In this document: piece by piece, positions 11,411 through 22,639 of the stretch
How positions within the stretch are numbered: the stretch's first letter is position 1
Layout of the letters: the number at the start of each line of letters is the position of its first letter
Origin: Phialemonium atrogriseum
Taxonomy: Eukaryota; Ascomycota; Sordariomycetes; Cephalothecales; Cephalothecaceae
DNA length: 64,000 bases
Direction of reading: 5' to 3'
NCBI RefSeq assembly: GCF_030411735.1
Contig: NW_026848165.1
Location: forward strand, 310,001 to 374,000
Notes under the pieces: model-generated
Databases searched by the model: none
What the model saw: only the letters and a program-made list of their open reading frames with translations
What the model was told of the DNA's origin: nothing
Program-made: the position numbers and the translations under genes

Positions 11411-12065
11411 AGGGACTTGCAAATGCAACGGTTCCCAGCAATTGTTTCGTTCATACTCGTGTATTATATTTTCCTCAGTATAATAATAACCGACACTTGA
11501 TTTGATTCTTTATTAACATGTCTCTGGTGTTACTGCAGTGGACCCTGCAATACTTCATTACCTATTAGTCCTTCCCTCTTCTCTCTCCTCAAGCAGCGGC
11601 GGATTTTTGACACCAAACGACACCTTTTTGCATTATCTAGATAAACTAAAGCGTAGGAGAAGAGCCACTACAAGGGAGATCCCACGTAATGGAGCAAGAA
11701 AGCAGTCATTGTTAGAAAGTGAAGCGTTTGGAAGCGCTGAACTGCAAAAAGTCTTCGGCCATTGCACTTGACAGTAGGTCAGTGGCTGGTTGCCGTTGAC
11801 GTCTCGCATTTTCTTCCAGTTGAGCCTTTGGAATAAGGTAATTCATAGGCTTTCGGATTAATTAGACTTTAGCTAAAGTTTGACAACCAATTTTTAAACT
11901 CTTGGACTGTGGTCTGTTGGGGAGGTTTAACCAAAACTTAGTTGCTCATTATAAATAACACGAGGACATGAACCCAGAACTCATTTCTTTTCCCTTTTCT
12001 TTCCGTTTCTTTCCTTTTCTATTCAACTCTCTACATTTCGGAAGCAAAGACAGCAAACTAAAACC
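11411..12065. other. Intergenic, C/T-rich promoter of F-box gene
   Basis: No gene. A pyrimidine-rich tract (ttcttttcccttttctttcc and similar) at about 11984-12030 just upstream of the F-box gene ATG is a common fungal promoter/leader feature. Confidence 0.6.
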
Positions 12066-13688
12066 ATGGATCATTCCTGGCGGACAGCGATTAAAACTCT
12101 GGTGGCCAAACCGCGTGCCACCCGCGACACATCGAGCAGTCCAGCATGCACCGACTCTGCCCTATTAACGCAGACCAAGTCCCCCAAACGGAATCGTTTC
12201 GGCGATCTCCTGGCTAAACTTTGCCGTCTCTGGCACACCAGTTTCAACTGTGGTGCTGTTTCCTGCCCGCTGGACAACACCGAAGAAGAAGCAGGAGAAG
12301 AGGAGACAAGAGGAGGCGGAGACATCGTCACCCGAACCCAGCTGCCGGACGACGAGCCGGACTGGGTGGCCGGGCGACGACACAATCTAACCATCTCGCC
12401 CCTCTGCCGACTGCCGAACGAGCTTCTGCTTATGATCATGGCCTACCTTTTGCCCGGCGACGTATTTATTCTCTGCCATGCCTCTGCTATCTACATACCC
12501 CTCCTGCCCAGGCCTGTACTTAAGATGTTGAACAACCCGTGGATGCGCATACTGAACCACCGTGCCTTGTTTCCAACCCACGGAAACGGCATATCTTTTG
12601 CGCGGCTAGACGAAGCAGAGACAGCCAGGGTCCACGATCTCCTTCGAGGGGAGTTCTTCTGCAAGCGCTGCCTTGAGCGCCAGAGACAAGGACTGCTGAA
12701 GGAGCGGCTATCTCAGCTGCAAACCTTCTTATACTGCTCCGGCTGCAACTCTGGTCGCCGGGCATTCCTCTTCCCAGCGCACCAGAGGCAAGAGCATACG
12801 GAAAAGCCTCGCCTGTGTTACGGCAGGACAGGATATATTCGGATCTGCTCGCACTAGACTGTCTCTTGGGACGATGTGGAGGAGGTGGGAATGGGATTTC
12901 CAGGTAGCAGTCCAGAGGCTGCTTCACGTATTATTAAATGCACAGACCGGTCCAACCGGCCACTCGGGAGCAGCCCGGCACCCCCATCCGCCATCATCGA
13001 ACGGGGCTACTGCGGTGGCGCAACGGACCATGTTTTCCTCCATGTCTCGTCGACGGTTCCCCTGTTCGACATCACCAACCCACGCCGGCACCCCTTCACC
13101 AGGAGAGAGCTAGAAGCCGCCCACAGACAAGCAACCGCCAGCCCGCTCTTCGGCTGCGGGTTCTGCCCCCACGTAAACCCCGCGCATGGCGGCGACAGCG
13201 ACAAGCTGCTACGGCCTTTCCGACCCGACAACTGCGCATGTTTCCCGATGCCGATACCGATACCGATACCCCACCCGGACCACCACTTCCCCTCGATCTG
13301 CTGCGTCTGCCGCGCACAGTCTCGCCCCGAGGAGAGGTCTGGCCGATTCCTCTACTCCCCCTTTGATAACCATTCATTCCATTGTCGAACGTGCAATAGC
13401 TTTTACCATTGGAGGCGGCATGGTAGCCAGGTCTCCGTCTGCTTTCAGGGCAGTAAGGCTCTGTGGAGCCCGATCAGTTCCGATTGGCTGTTGTCTCTCG
13501 CGCCCGACTCCCTCGGCAGCGCCGGACCGGAGGGGTTCGGCGAGGATCTCTGGTGCGAAAATAAGCGCTGCTTCACGAACAAACGTTGGGAGTCCCTGGT
13601 TAAGAATCATCAATACTACGTTGTTCCAGAGTGGGGCGCTACGGCAAGCAGGTTCGTGAGGTGGAGTTTGGCGACCTGGCGCATGTGA
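12066..13688 (+). pseudogene. F-box protein gene interrupted by one in-frame TAG
   Basis: One reading frame of 541 codons runs through 12066-13688 and is broken only by TAG at 12855-12857 (codon 264). Upstream: a basic/acidic N-terminus, then an F-box at about residues 112-155 (CRLPNELLLMIMAYL ... VFILCHASA), then FCKRCLERQ and CSGCNSG Cys pairs and GRTGYIRICSH. Downstream, without a frame change: TVSWDDVEE, FGCGFCPHVN, CCVCRAQ, HCRTCNSFYHW. From memory of related fungal F-box proteins, GRxGYxRxCEH is followed directly by a basic residue and TxxWDDV, so the stop replaces a single codon and no intron is needed. CAG to TAG is a C-to-T change in CpA context, compatible with RIP or ordinary transition; AAG to TAG is also possible. 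Sequencing error or true read-through are alternatives. If the stop is real, the product is 263 residues. Confidence 0.7.
13245..13268 (+). repeat. CCGATR hexanucleotide repeat, 4 copies
   Basis: ccgatg plus three ccgata copies inside the downstream half of the F-box gene, encoding a short Pro-Ile alternation (PMPIPIPIP). Confidence 0.8.
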
Positions 13689-14005
13689 TTTTACGGCCAT
13701 CCTCCGTTGCCTAGTATACTATTAGCTCCACCAGCGGCAGCAGGAATGTGAACAAATCTACCTGGACCATACCCCTGTGCATTGACGCAATTGATGATAT
13801 CTGTGGACGTCTTGTCCGGAAAACGCCGAAGACAACATGGTAAACAGGCCATAGGCTCCGACCTCCTGGCGGTGACGAAGAACTTCCCTGGCACTACCAT
13901 CACAGTCGAGAGCCATGCACAGCTATATTACTGATGTGACTACCTCTGACAGTTGACATAACTCGTCTAGTCTATCCGAACCACCCCCCATCCCCACGAT
14001 GTGCC
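13689..14005. other. Convergent 3' region
   Basis: Lies between the F-box gene (plus) and the AA8 gene (minus). Nothing supportable is seen. Confidence 0.6.
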
Positions 14006-14691
14006 TTAGAACGACTTGACATATTGGTCAAAAACGCTTTGTGACACTTTGCAATCAGTCAAGGCGGAGGAGAACATTCCGACGTTGTTGTGTATCGCGA
14101 AACTGCTGGCAGGGTTTGCGGGCTGCGCAACAGCCGTCTTACTCCACGCCCAAGCAAAGGAGTTGACACTGGTAGGACTGAGACTACGGGTCGCCCATTT
14201 GCTGCAGCCCGTGCAGACAACCTCAATACTCCAATGCGTCGAGTTTGTCGAGGAGCTGAGAGTCTTGTAGGTGGCGCCGTTGTAAGTGGCAGGCAACGCG
14301 CGGTCGCTGTGGTGGTGCAATGTAAGCTACCTCGGCACGACAAGCAAGGGAAGGGCTGTGTCTGGACTCACGTCGCCCACCGCGAGGAAACCACTACCGA
14401 GTTCCCGTTGGGCCATGCAACCGTAAGCGGGTTGAGGGTCATGGCCCCGCCCCATGAGAAGCCAACCCAGCCTAGTGATGCTGGGGCGATGATCTGGAGT
14501 AGCGTGTCGAAGGGGGCTGCGGGTTTGTCCTGGACGGCGATGCGGTAGATTGGGTTCGAGGCCGTCGTTGAATACTCGATGTAGCAGACACTCGTGCCGG
14601 GATTGCAGTATTTTTCCTGCCGCTTGCTTACAGCCGCAGCGTGGACCAAGCTAACGAGGAAGGCGAAGATGGCAGCTCGTACAAACCCCAT
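14006..14691 (-). CDS. Stand-alone AA8 cytochrome (CDH-type haem b domain)
   Basis: Two exons (14691-14372, 14306-14006; 65-nt intron with GTGAGT donor and CACAG acceptor) give 206 residues. A signal peptide (about 1-22) precedes the domain. The cytochrome domain of cellobiose dehydrogenase is recognisable: GWVGFSWGGAMTLNPLTVAWPNGN contains the Met haem ligand in GGAM, and NSTHWSIEVVCTGCSKW contains the His ligand in STHW and the disulphide pair CTGC. The mature protein ends after the domain with no dehydrogenase, CBM or membrane anchor. AA8 modules carry electrons from a flavoenzyme to lytic polysaccharide monooxygenases or iron; which partner is used here is unknown. The protein is extracellular. 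Confidence 0.85.
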
Positions 14692-16430
14692 TGTAAAGAT
14701 CTAGAGAGCCAAGAAATCTCGCTGAATATACTCCTCTTCAGGCTCCCGAATTCAAGCTCCCGACTTTTGCTGGATAACTGAGGACTTTTAATAGCAGGCA
14801 TACGTTAGAATGAACACAGGCTAAGGCTTCGCATCCTTTAACCCGACCCTGGGTCCTTCACTATCCTGCCGCTTTGGTAGCCGGCAAGCGAATGCATCCG
14901 GATAAAGCCAACCAGTCAACATCTCAGTAATTACGGCCCAGTAACGGTGATTGGTCACGGTCATATATATAATATGGTTCACTGGAATTACTCAAAGGCC
15001 CCCAATACTACGCTCCACCATGGTCGCCAGTAGGAGGTCTGGGGAACAGTGGAATCAATCTATTATCACTCGCTCGGAGTTGATCAACTTATTCGATGAT
15101 GTGTCTTTAACCGATGATCTGACCCCCAACAATGTCTAATAACAAATTTCGATCAAGAGGGGATCCATTCCTTTAAAATATGCATTCTAGCCCCGAGAGC
15201 GTTCATGGCGTACAGCTCTCCGTCTTCCGAGTATCCGATTCAGAGGCAAAGCGAAATACGACATATCCGCGACAGTGTCCATCTCCTGTCACTCTTCTTG
15301 TTAGAGATACCTCGTGCCTCATCCTCAGCAACACGTTCCCCCTCCCCATTTTAACATGCTCCTTGTGAGCTGCAAAGGAGATCTAGATCAACCTTGACCT
15401 GCCTGCGGCACGCCACAAAGCGGACATCGGGGTTCGGTGGCGTGGGCGGGGGAATGTCGCGGCTCGAGATCAGGAGTTCCTCCGCAACATTGGAGTTAGT
15501 TTTGATGTTGGAGTCATGTTGCCGATACCGACCCAACAGCTTCCGAAGGTGACCCTTGACAACGGGACGGATAAGAGGCCACCAATCAAGGTCAGCGACC
15601 CGACGAGTCTCATCTCCCCACCCTCCGGGGCCTTCGACTCCCCAAGCCGGCCAACCAAGCCTGATGGATGGAAAACGTCCGGTTGAAGAGGGTCGCCTCA
15701 AAGTTGAGGTCCGTGTGCATGCGCTCCCCAGAGAGACGAGGTTGGGCCTATGACCCAGTTCTACGGACACGTCCGAGGCTCCGACTGCGATGACCTGCTG
15801 ACCGTCGGAGTCAACGGTCGGCTTTCCTTGGAGCTGCTGCTTACTCGGAATAGCCGGCGCCGGAGCATACTGAACTTTCGGACGGGGCCGCTGCCCTCGT
15901 TTCGTGGGACACAAGTGCCTCCTATTTGTCATTGCAACAATTATTGTTGTGATCAGTCTCGCCCCTGTTTTTCTTGAGTTTGGGACTGAGTGGCTTCACC
16001 ACACTTGTTGCGCCCCTCATATGACAGGTTCGCATGGCTACAGAGAAATTCCCTAGAAGTAAGCCGCTAGTATTTGTGTTGCCATTTGCTAGCTTAGCGC
16101 CAACCCTTCGTAGGCATAGCCTATGACGTCACCTTGGCCCATCTCCTCTGCTATATCCGAGCCGAGTTCGGGGCGAGACTGAAGAAAACAGTCCCTTTAG
16201 ATTTCGCACTACCAATCCAAGTGCCATTGCCTTAAGCCCTGATTCATTTCCCTTTTTTCCCTCTTGGTTCTTCCCTCGATGTTCGAGGCTTACGATAGTG
16301 GCCAAAAAAAAAGTCTTGGCGCCGTCCCACCACAGAGTCGCGACAAGGTTACCTACTATGCTCTGTATAATTACCGGCTAGGGCGATCTTGTCTCAAAAG
16401 ACATACGTAAAGAGGGGGAAATAAATCTGA
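14692..16430. other. Intergenic; one doubtful open frame
   Basis: A 193-codon minus-strand frame (15932-15351) rich in Arg and Pro has no recognisable motif, and overlapping frames are equally open, so I do not call it a gene. CCG-N4-CGG at 16162-16171 and a C/T-rich stretch at about 16245-16280 belong to the promoter of the MFS gene. Confidence 0.5.
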
Positions 16431-18321
16431 ATGTCGCCCGTACTTGTACCTGGTGATGGCGCCACCCGGCCTGTGGCTGCGGGAGCGCATGCCGACGAAG
16501 CCGGCACCCAGGGTAGGCCGTCAAACAGCGACGGCGTGTCAAATGGCGACGCCATGGAGGACATGGAGAAATCCTCCGACGAGGACTATGACGGCCATCG
16601 CCTAAGCTTGGCCGAGATTCGTCGCATAACCTCCTCCCGAGGCACAGGCTCCAGCATCCATCGTCGCCCCTCCGTTGCGACAGCCACGGATGGAGCTGCC
16701 CTCGGCGCCGCCGGCCGATCCACCGGCATCGCCGGCACAATCTCCCGCCGCGAGTCCATCATTTCGCGCATCCGCTCGCGCGCCGTCCCCGAATTCACCC
16801 ACCCGCTGGCCCACCAGCGCACAGGTCCCGAACTGCTCGTCGACTTCGACGGCGCCGACGACCCGTACCGCCCGGTCAACTGGCCGACGCGCAAGAAGAT
16901 CGCGACGACCATGGCCTACGGCTTCGTTACCATGTCCGCGACGTGGGCCTCCTCCTCGTACTCGGCGGGCACCGCGCAAGTCGCTTCCGAGTTTCACGTG
17001 GGGACCCAGGTGGCCACATTGGGCACGACGCTCTTCCTGCTTGGGTTCGGGACGGGCCCTTTGCTGTGGGCGCCGCTTAGTGAGGTGTATGGCCGTCGGT
17101 CAGCTGTGCTGGTGCCCATGTTTGTGGCTATCTGTTTCAGTTTTGGGAGCGCCACGGCCAAGGACTTCCAGACGCTCATGATCACACGCTTCTTTGGCGC
17201 CTTCTTTGCCTCGGCGCCCGTCACCAACACGGGCGGCGTGCTGGGCGACTTGTACACACCCGCTTGGAGGGGCATAGCCATGGCTGGATATGCGATGGCT
17301 GTTGTCGCCGGGCCGGCTATAGGTATGTCCATTCCCTAGCCAAGCTGCGGCTTCTTGGCGGTCCCGCGCGGTTTCACTCACACAGTCAATTTTGCTTCTG
17401 TTGTCCATAGGCCCCATCGTCTCAGCCGCGCTCGTCCAAGACCCCTCTCTCGGTTGGCGCTGGACCGAGTACCTAACCGGCATAATCCAAGCCTTCATAC
17501 TCGTCGTCGCCGTCATCGTCACTGACGAGAGCTACCCCCCCAAGCTCCTCATCTACAAGGCCCGCAAACTGCGCCACGAGACCGGCAACTGGGGGCTCCA
17601 CACCAAGTTCGAGGAATGGGACGTCAGCATCGTCGAGCTGACCAAAAAGTTCATCATCCGACCCGTCCAGCTCCTCTGCACACCCATCTGCTTCCTGGTA
17701 GCGCTGTACGCCAGCTTCTGCTACGGCATCCTGTACATGCAGCTGGGCGCTATCCCCATCATCTTCGGCGAGGTGCGGCACTGGGGTACCCTCGTCGCCG
17801 AGCTGCCCTTCCTGTGCATCATCATCGGCGCCACGCTAGGCGCCCTGATCAACGTATACAACCAGACGCTGTACAACAAGGCCTACCATCTCGCCGGCGA
17901 CCGCGCCGTGCCCGAGAAGCGGCTGCCGCCCATGATGGTAGGCTCCGTGCTCTTCAGCGGCGGGCAGTTCATGACAGGCTGGACCTCCGGGGAAAATATC
18001 CACTGGGTCGTGCCGTGCATAGGCCTCGTGCTGCAGGGCACAGGGTTCTTCACCATCTTCCAGGCGGCGCTGAATTACCTCGTCGATACCTTCACCCAGT
18101 ACGCCGCGTCAGCCATCGCGGCCAACACTTTCCTGCGGTCCATGTTCGCTGCGGCTTTCCCGCTCACCGTGACGCCCATGTTCCACAACATCGGCGTCGG
18201 CCCTGGGTTGAGCATCACGGGTGGCTTTGCGGCTTTGCTGATCCCCGTACCATACATTTTCTACATCTACGGGAAACGTATCAGGGCCCGGTCGAAATGG
18301 TCTAGCGGATCTGTTCATTAG
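16431..18321 (+). CDS. MFS transporter, DHA1 drug/polyamine type
   Basis: Two exons (16431-17322, 17411-18321; 88-nt intron, GTATGT donor, CATAG acceptor) give 600 residues. A long cytosolic N-terminus (about 145 residues, Ser/Asp-rich) precedes NWPTRKKIATTMAYGF, the usual entry to TM1 in fungal DHA1 proteins. The MFS signature LLWAPLSEVYGRR follows TM2. A further GALFAS-like helix pair and GGVLGDLYTPAWRG mark the antiporter region, and about 12 transmembrane segments are visible in total. This subfamily exports drugs, toxins or polyamines across the plasma membrane by proton antiport. It is the left neighbour of a lactonase and a BVMO on the same side of the metabolic block, so export of a pathway compound is a reasonable inference. 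Confidence 0.88.
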
Positions 18322-19159
18322 ACCTCTCTATTTTTATGTTCTCTCTAATAGGTCTCGGCTCTCTTTGGCCGACTACACATATTATGTAAATCGCCTAGAA
18401 GGACTCGAGCACACCAACACCTGTCCCCAAGTCCCTCTCGATATGTGCGTAACTTAGACATGTAAAGGGTGAGGATAAGTTACCGTTGCCGTGCCAGTGC
18501 AGCAGCCACTCCTCTCCGATTACCTCCAACACAGCGGACCACAAGGTGTAGATATCTTGGCCTGCGTCCTGTGGCTTTGGGTTGAGTAACGACGGCTTTT
18601 TGCTGTTAAGTATTCGTCCTGCTGCGGGCCAAAGTCTCTGTTGGACACACTGCTAGACCCAGCCGCTCCGCATGGAGACCACTAGATGGATGGTGCAGTG
18701 CAGGGCAGGGGCAGGACTGGCGACGCGGGGGAGGATAGACTAGGTTTGGTGATCCACTGGGCCGGGGAAACATCTCGGGTGTAACCTCCCCATCCTTTCT
18801 AGCATCTCACGATTGCTTGCCATGTCTCTGCGCTGCCCGGTGATAGTTGGCAACTTGCGCAGACGGAAACCATTCCGGCGACCAAGTAAGCCTGTATTTT
18901 TGCTGTTGACTCCACATAATTAGGTAATTACTTGCTGCGGGTTGGTATCCGGGCCCTCGAGATCCGTGGTTCCCGAACCATGGCGCAGGAATTTATTAGC
19001 GTGCCCTAGCCGTAGACGACATCAACTAGTTATTTAGAGGTAGAACTTGACTACTGGCATTATAAATATCCAATGGCTATCCCCGTTGCTGGGCCACGGA
19101 ATGTTAATCGTCGTCGCCGTGCATCCAGAACTTGTCTCAACATCCCGCTCCCGTTCACC
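18322..19159. other. Intergenic, lactonase promoter
   Basis: No gene. Contains the palindrome tggttc-cc-gaacca (18967-18980) and a TATA element (ttataaatat) at 19061-19070, about 90-100 nt before the lactonase start. Confidence 0.55.
19061..19070 (+). promoter_or_regulatory. TATA box of lactonase gene
   Basis: ttataaatat, 90-99 nt upstream of the ATG at 19160. A good match to a TATA element; inferred from sequence only. Confidence 0.45.
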
Positions 19160-20074
19160 ATGTCTATCATCCCCATCGACAAGGAACTCGCCAATGGTCT
19201 CTACTTTGGCGAATCGCCTCGGTATCGCGATGGCCTCCTTTACGTCAGTGACATGACAGGCCGCAAAGTCTACACCATCGACGTCTCCTCGGGCAAGAAG
19301 GAGGTTCTTCTCGAGGTAGAGAACCAGCCCAACGGCATGGACTTCCACCCGGATGAGTCGCTCATATACTCGTCCATGTTCGATGCCAAGCTCTATCGGC
19401 TTAAAGACGGGACGTCGACCCTCTACGCCGACATGTCTCAGTTCATGACCGGCTACTGTGGCGACATGGTCATCGACAAGACTGGCAGGGTGTACCTGGA
19501 CGACACAGGAGCGCGGGTGCTCCACGGGGAGAGCCCCTCACCCGGCAGGCTGCTCGTAATCGAGACGGACGGGACCGTCAAGGTGGCTGCGGAGGATATT
19601 GTCTTCCCTAACGCCCTCTTCATCAGCGGCGACGGCAAGAGCCTCTATGTGGCCGAGACGTTTCGATACGGGCTTCTCAGGTACGACGTGGGGGAGGCGG
19701 ATGGCAAGCTAACCAACCGGAAAGGTTATTGGTCGCCTGCAGTACTCCCCGGCGTAAAGGAGGAGGAAATGGCCGGAAACATGATCGGCATCGACGGTGG
19801 ATGCATGGACGCCGAAGGCGGCATGTGGTTGAGTATGCTGGCGTACGAGGAGTTCATCCGCCTGAGCCCGCAGGGCGACGTGACCCATCGCATCAAGGTG
19901 GATGGGCACGCAACTGCTTGTACGCTTGGGGGCGAGGACGGAAAGACCCTGTATCTAGTGATTAACCATGTGCCAAAGGATGAGAACTTGTTCAAGGCGA
20001 TGGTTGGGAAGCGGACTACCAGCACGATAGCAACGGCGAGAGTCAAAGTCGGTCGGGGAGAGGCTCGGCCGTGA
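19160..20074 (+). CDS. SMP-30/gluconolactonase-family lactonase
   Basis: Intronless, 304 residues from the ATG at 19160 (MSIIPIDKELANGLYFGESPRY). An in-frame ATG at 19073 would add 29 basic residues but lies right at the TATA element, so the downstream start is preferred. The six-bladed propeller family is shown by FGESPRYRDGLLYVSDMTGRKVY, QPNGMDFHPDESLIYS, FPNALFISGDGKSLYVAETF and IDGGCMDAEGGMW. The metal ligands expected for the family (Glu of GESPR, Asn of FPNAL, Asp of IDGGCMDAEG) are present. The family hydrolyses lactones with a divalent metal in the cytosol. Convergent with the BVMO gene, 248 nt away; a Baeyer-Villiger lactone is a natural substrate guess. Confidence 0.88.
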   Translation: MSIIPIDKELANGLYFGESPRYRDGLLYVSDMTGRKVYTIDVSSGKKEVLLEVENQPNGMDFHPDESLIYSSMFDAKLYRLKDGTSTLYADMSQFMTGYCGDMVIDKTGRVYLDDTGARVLHGESPSPGRLLVIETDGTVKVAAEDIVFPNALFISGDGKSLYVAETFRYGLLRYDVGEADGKLTNRKGYWSPAVLPGVKEEEMAGNMIGIDGGCMDAEGGMWLSMLAYEEFIRLSPQGDVTHRIKVDGHATACTLGGEDGKTLYLVINHVPKDENLFKAMVGKRTTSTIATARVKVGRGEARP

Positions 20075-20322
20075 CTCAATGGGCATAAAATTATGCCAAT
20101 CGCATAATTCCATTTATATTCGCTCTCTTAAAACCGCATATCGTTCCGTGGTAGTAGTAAATATAGGAGCTCACTAAAAAAACAGACCTGGTGTTCCATG
20201 GCGACGAGTCAGCTCCGGGAGACAGCAAAGGTTCACGCATCAATACAGAATCTATGATACTAGTTACGAATAACAGAGTGAGACCTATAATTAATTTAGA
20301 TACTAGTCCTAGATCGCCTTCC

Positions 20323-21843
20323 CTACGAAGCCTTCCTCCACCACCTTTCGCCCATCTTTGGGCCCCCAGGCCCTTTGGAGAACTCCATATCAGCGGTGAT
20401 CCTCCCATAGCGAACCCGGAAGAGGTCCCAAAAGTAGTTGGTCCGTCCTGTCCACGGCCCGGCGTTGCCGACCTTGGGCATGTGGCCCGCCGCCTGCTTA
20501 ACGTATGTGGCATCTAGATTCCACATCAAGCGCGGCTGGATGTTGGACTCGTCCGGGACTCTGGGGATAGCGCTGGTGTATCCCTTGCTCTGCATGTGTC
20601 TCAACAGCCGGCAGACGAGCTGCGCTGTTGTCTCGGCGCCCAGCGTCCACGAGGCGTTGACATAGCCTATCATGACTGCCATGTTGGGCACGTCCTGCAG
20701 GAGCGCCGCCCTCCACGCGAGCCGGTCAGCAATGTTGATGGGTTTACCGTCGGTGCTGATCCTGATGCGGCCGCCGAGGCCCAGCCTCAAGCCCGTGGCG
20801 GTGATAATGATGTCCGCAACGATCTGCTCTCCGGACTCGAGAATAATGGTGTCCCCCGTCATGGTTTTGATCCTCCCCGTTTCGACACTGGCCCGACCTT
20901 CTCGCATGGCTTCGAAGAAGTCTCCATTCGGCGAGAAGCAGAGACGCTGGTCCCAAGGGCGGTATTTGGGTTGGAAATGGGGATCAAGGGGGATGTGGTC
21001 GGGGAGCTGCTTGGCCACCTTGCCCTGCAGGATCGACCGGGCCTTATTGGGAAAAGCCCTGCAGAGATAGAATATGAGGGCTGTGGTCCACATGAACAGC
21101 CATCTGCTGAGCTTGAAGGACCATGACCGCGGGATCGTCTTGTGGATCATGGAGCTACCGGCCGAGTTATCGATTGACATGATGTATGTGGGACTGCGCT
21201 GCAGCATGGTCACATGTCCCGCATCTTTTGCCAGGTTGGGGAGCAGGGTGATGGCTGTGGCGCCACTGCCGATGACGACAATCCTTTTGCCAGCATAGTC
21301 GAGGTCTTCGGGCCAGAACTGCGGGTGAATGACCTTCCCTTGGAAGTTCTCCAAGTCGGGGATGTCCGGCCGCAGTGGCTCCTGGTAGTCGTAGTATCCC
21401 GTGCCGAGGATGATGAATTGTGTCTCAATCTTCTTTTTTTGGCCACCAGGCGTTTCGACTGCCAAGGTCCAAGATTGACTATCGGTTACCCAGTCTGCGG
21501 AGACGACGCGATGCTGGAAGCGAATGTGTTCGTCGATACCTTCTTTCTCGGCGGCCGACTGCAGGTAGCGGATGATGGACTGCCCGTCTGCGATGGCCCG
21601 GTTTTCGGTCCAGGGATTCCACCCGAAGCCAAAAGTGAAGAGATCGGTGTCAGAGCGGATACCGGGATAGCGGAACAGATCCCAAGTGCCGCCGATATCA
21701 GCCCGCCCTTCGAGAATGGTGTAACTAAGGGACGGGAGTTTGGACTGTATATGATGAGCCGTGTTGATTCCCGAGATGCCGGCGCCTATGATGACAACAT
21801 CGTACTGGTCGACGTGATCACAGTTGGCTCTCATCGTGAGCAA
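20323..21843 (-). CDS. EthA-like Baeyer-Villiger flavin monooxygenase
   Basis: Intronless, 506 residues. The FAD motif VVIIGAGISG is at 16-25, then DIGGTWDLFRYPGIRSDTD (49-67), a segment characteristic of EthA-type enzymes. The BVMO fingerprint FxGxxxHxxxWP is intact at about 167-178 (FQGKVIHPQFWP). The NADPH Rossmann motif VVIGSGATA is at about 189-197, and ATG (ITATGL) lies in the C-terminal half. Such enzymes insert oxygen into ketones, giving esters or lactones, using NADPH and O2. It is divergently transcribed from the amidohydrolase (796 nt between starts) and tail-to-tail with the lactonase. A second in-frame Met four codons in is an alternative start. Confidence 0.9.
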   Translation of the reverse strand: MLTMRANCDHVDQYDVVIIGAGISGINTAHHIQSKLPSLSYTILEGRADIGGTWDLFRYPGIRSDTDLFTFGFGWNPWTENRAIADGQSIIRYLQSAAEKEGIDEHIRFQHRVVSADWVTDSQSWTLAVETPGGQKKKIETQFIILGTGYYDYQEPLRPDIPDLENFQGKVIHPQFWPEDLDYAGKRIVVIGSGATAITLLPNLAKDAGHVTMLQRSPTYIMSIDNSAGSSMIHKTIPRSWSFKLSRWLFMWTTALIFYLCRAFPNKARSILQGKVAKQLPDHIPLDPHFQPKYRPWDQRLCFSPNGDFFEAMREGRASVETGRIKTMTGDTIILESGEQIVADIIITATGLRLGLGGRIRISTDGKPINIADRLAWRAALLQDVPNMAVMIGYVNASWTLGAETTAQLVCRLLRHMQSKGYTSAIPRVPDESNIQPRLMWNLDATYVKQAAGHMPKVGNAGPWTGRTNYFWDLFRVRYGRITADMEFSKGPGGPKMGERWWRKAS

Positions 21844-22639
21844 GGCTTTACTTGTTAATGTAGAATCCTCGGAGGAACACCGAGAGCAGCGAGCAGAAGA
21901 AAAATGGGCCCTGGGAAGATGGGATGGATGGATGTCCTTCCTCTAATAAATTTGAAGACAGGAGAAGGAAAACCCGTCACTCCGAGGCAGCGCCGTAGAG
22001 AAAAGGGGCTAGGGCGTGCATTTGTCTCGTCAACGTAAGAAATGCAGTTGCGCCCCGGTATCCGATCTGCGCCGCAAGCCAGAAAATCCTGGAGAGCCCA
22101 TCGTGACCTTCGGGTGAATGGAGAGGGCGGGTAGGTACCCGGGGATACGTTCCGCACTCACAGTCCTATGACACGCCGACGAAGGAAATGACTAGTCATC
22201 AACTGGTATCCGGGCAGCTGCCCTGGAAGGTTTCCCCGCGTTAACATGCGGGAGACGCCCTGGAGAAGATGGAGAGTGATCCGGATCGATAGCGTCAATG
22301 GATAGAGGCGCTCCAGGAGGCGGTTGGGAACCGGGGAGAGTAACTGATGCGTGGGCCCCGGTGGGGTCCAAGGATGGATTCTATTGGTTGTAAATAGTAG
22401 CCCGCAGTGAAGTGGCTTGTGCGTTAGCGCGGGGCAGTTAAATCCTGCGCGCCCTTTACAGACATCTAGAGCCTGCTTTGACAGCCCCCCGCCCTACGCG
22501 CCAGTAACCACCACGGACGAATACAAATACGGAGCTGCTGGCTCTCTGTCATTCAACGAGATATTAACCTTACAGATCACTTCCTTGAGATTATTTCTTC
22601 TCCAATTAAAAAATATATTAGCAAACCCTCTTAGCAAAC
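21844..22639. promoter_or_regulatory. Shared divergent promoter, BVMO / amidohydrolase
   Basis: 796 nt between two divergent starts. CGG-TAT-CCG (22056-22064) is an inverted CGG pair of the kind Zn2Cys6 proteins bind; atccggat lies near 22280. No gene is seen. Co-regulation of the pair is inferred from the arrangement. Confidence 0.45.

Noticed and set aside
12815..12857. Intron GTGTTA to CACTAG removing the F-box TAG
   Set aside because: 43 nt (or 41 nt from the next GT) would shift the frame, whereas the downstream coding sequence is in the original frame.
13691..13903. Small minus-strand gene downstream of the F-box gene
   Set aside because: Seventy codons, no motif, lies in a convergent 3' region.
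15351..15932. 193-codon minus-strand open frame as a gene
   Set aside because: Arg/Pro-rich without motifs, competing frames equally open, no start or splice support.
19073..19159. Upstream ATG as lactonase start
   Set aside because: It lies directly at the TATA element and adds a basic stretch not seen in the family; the ATG at 19160 gives the usual N-terminus.
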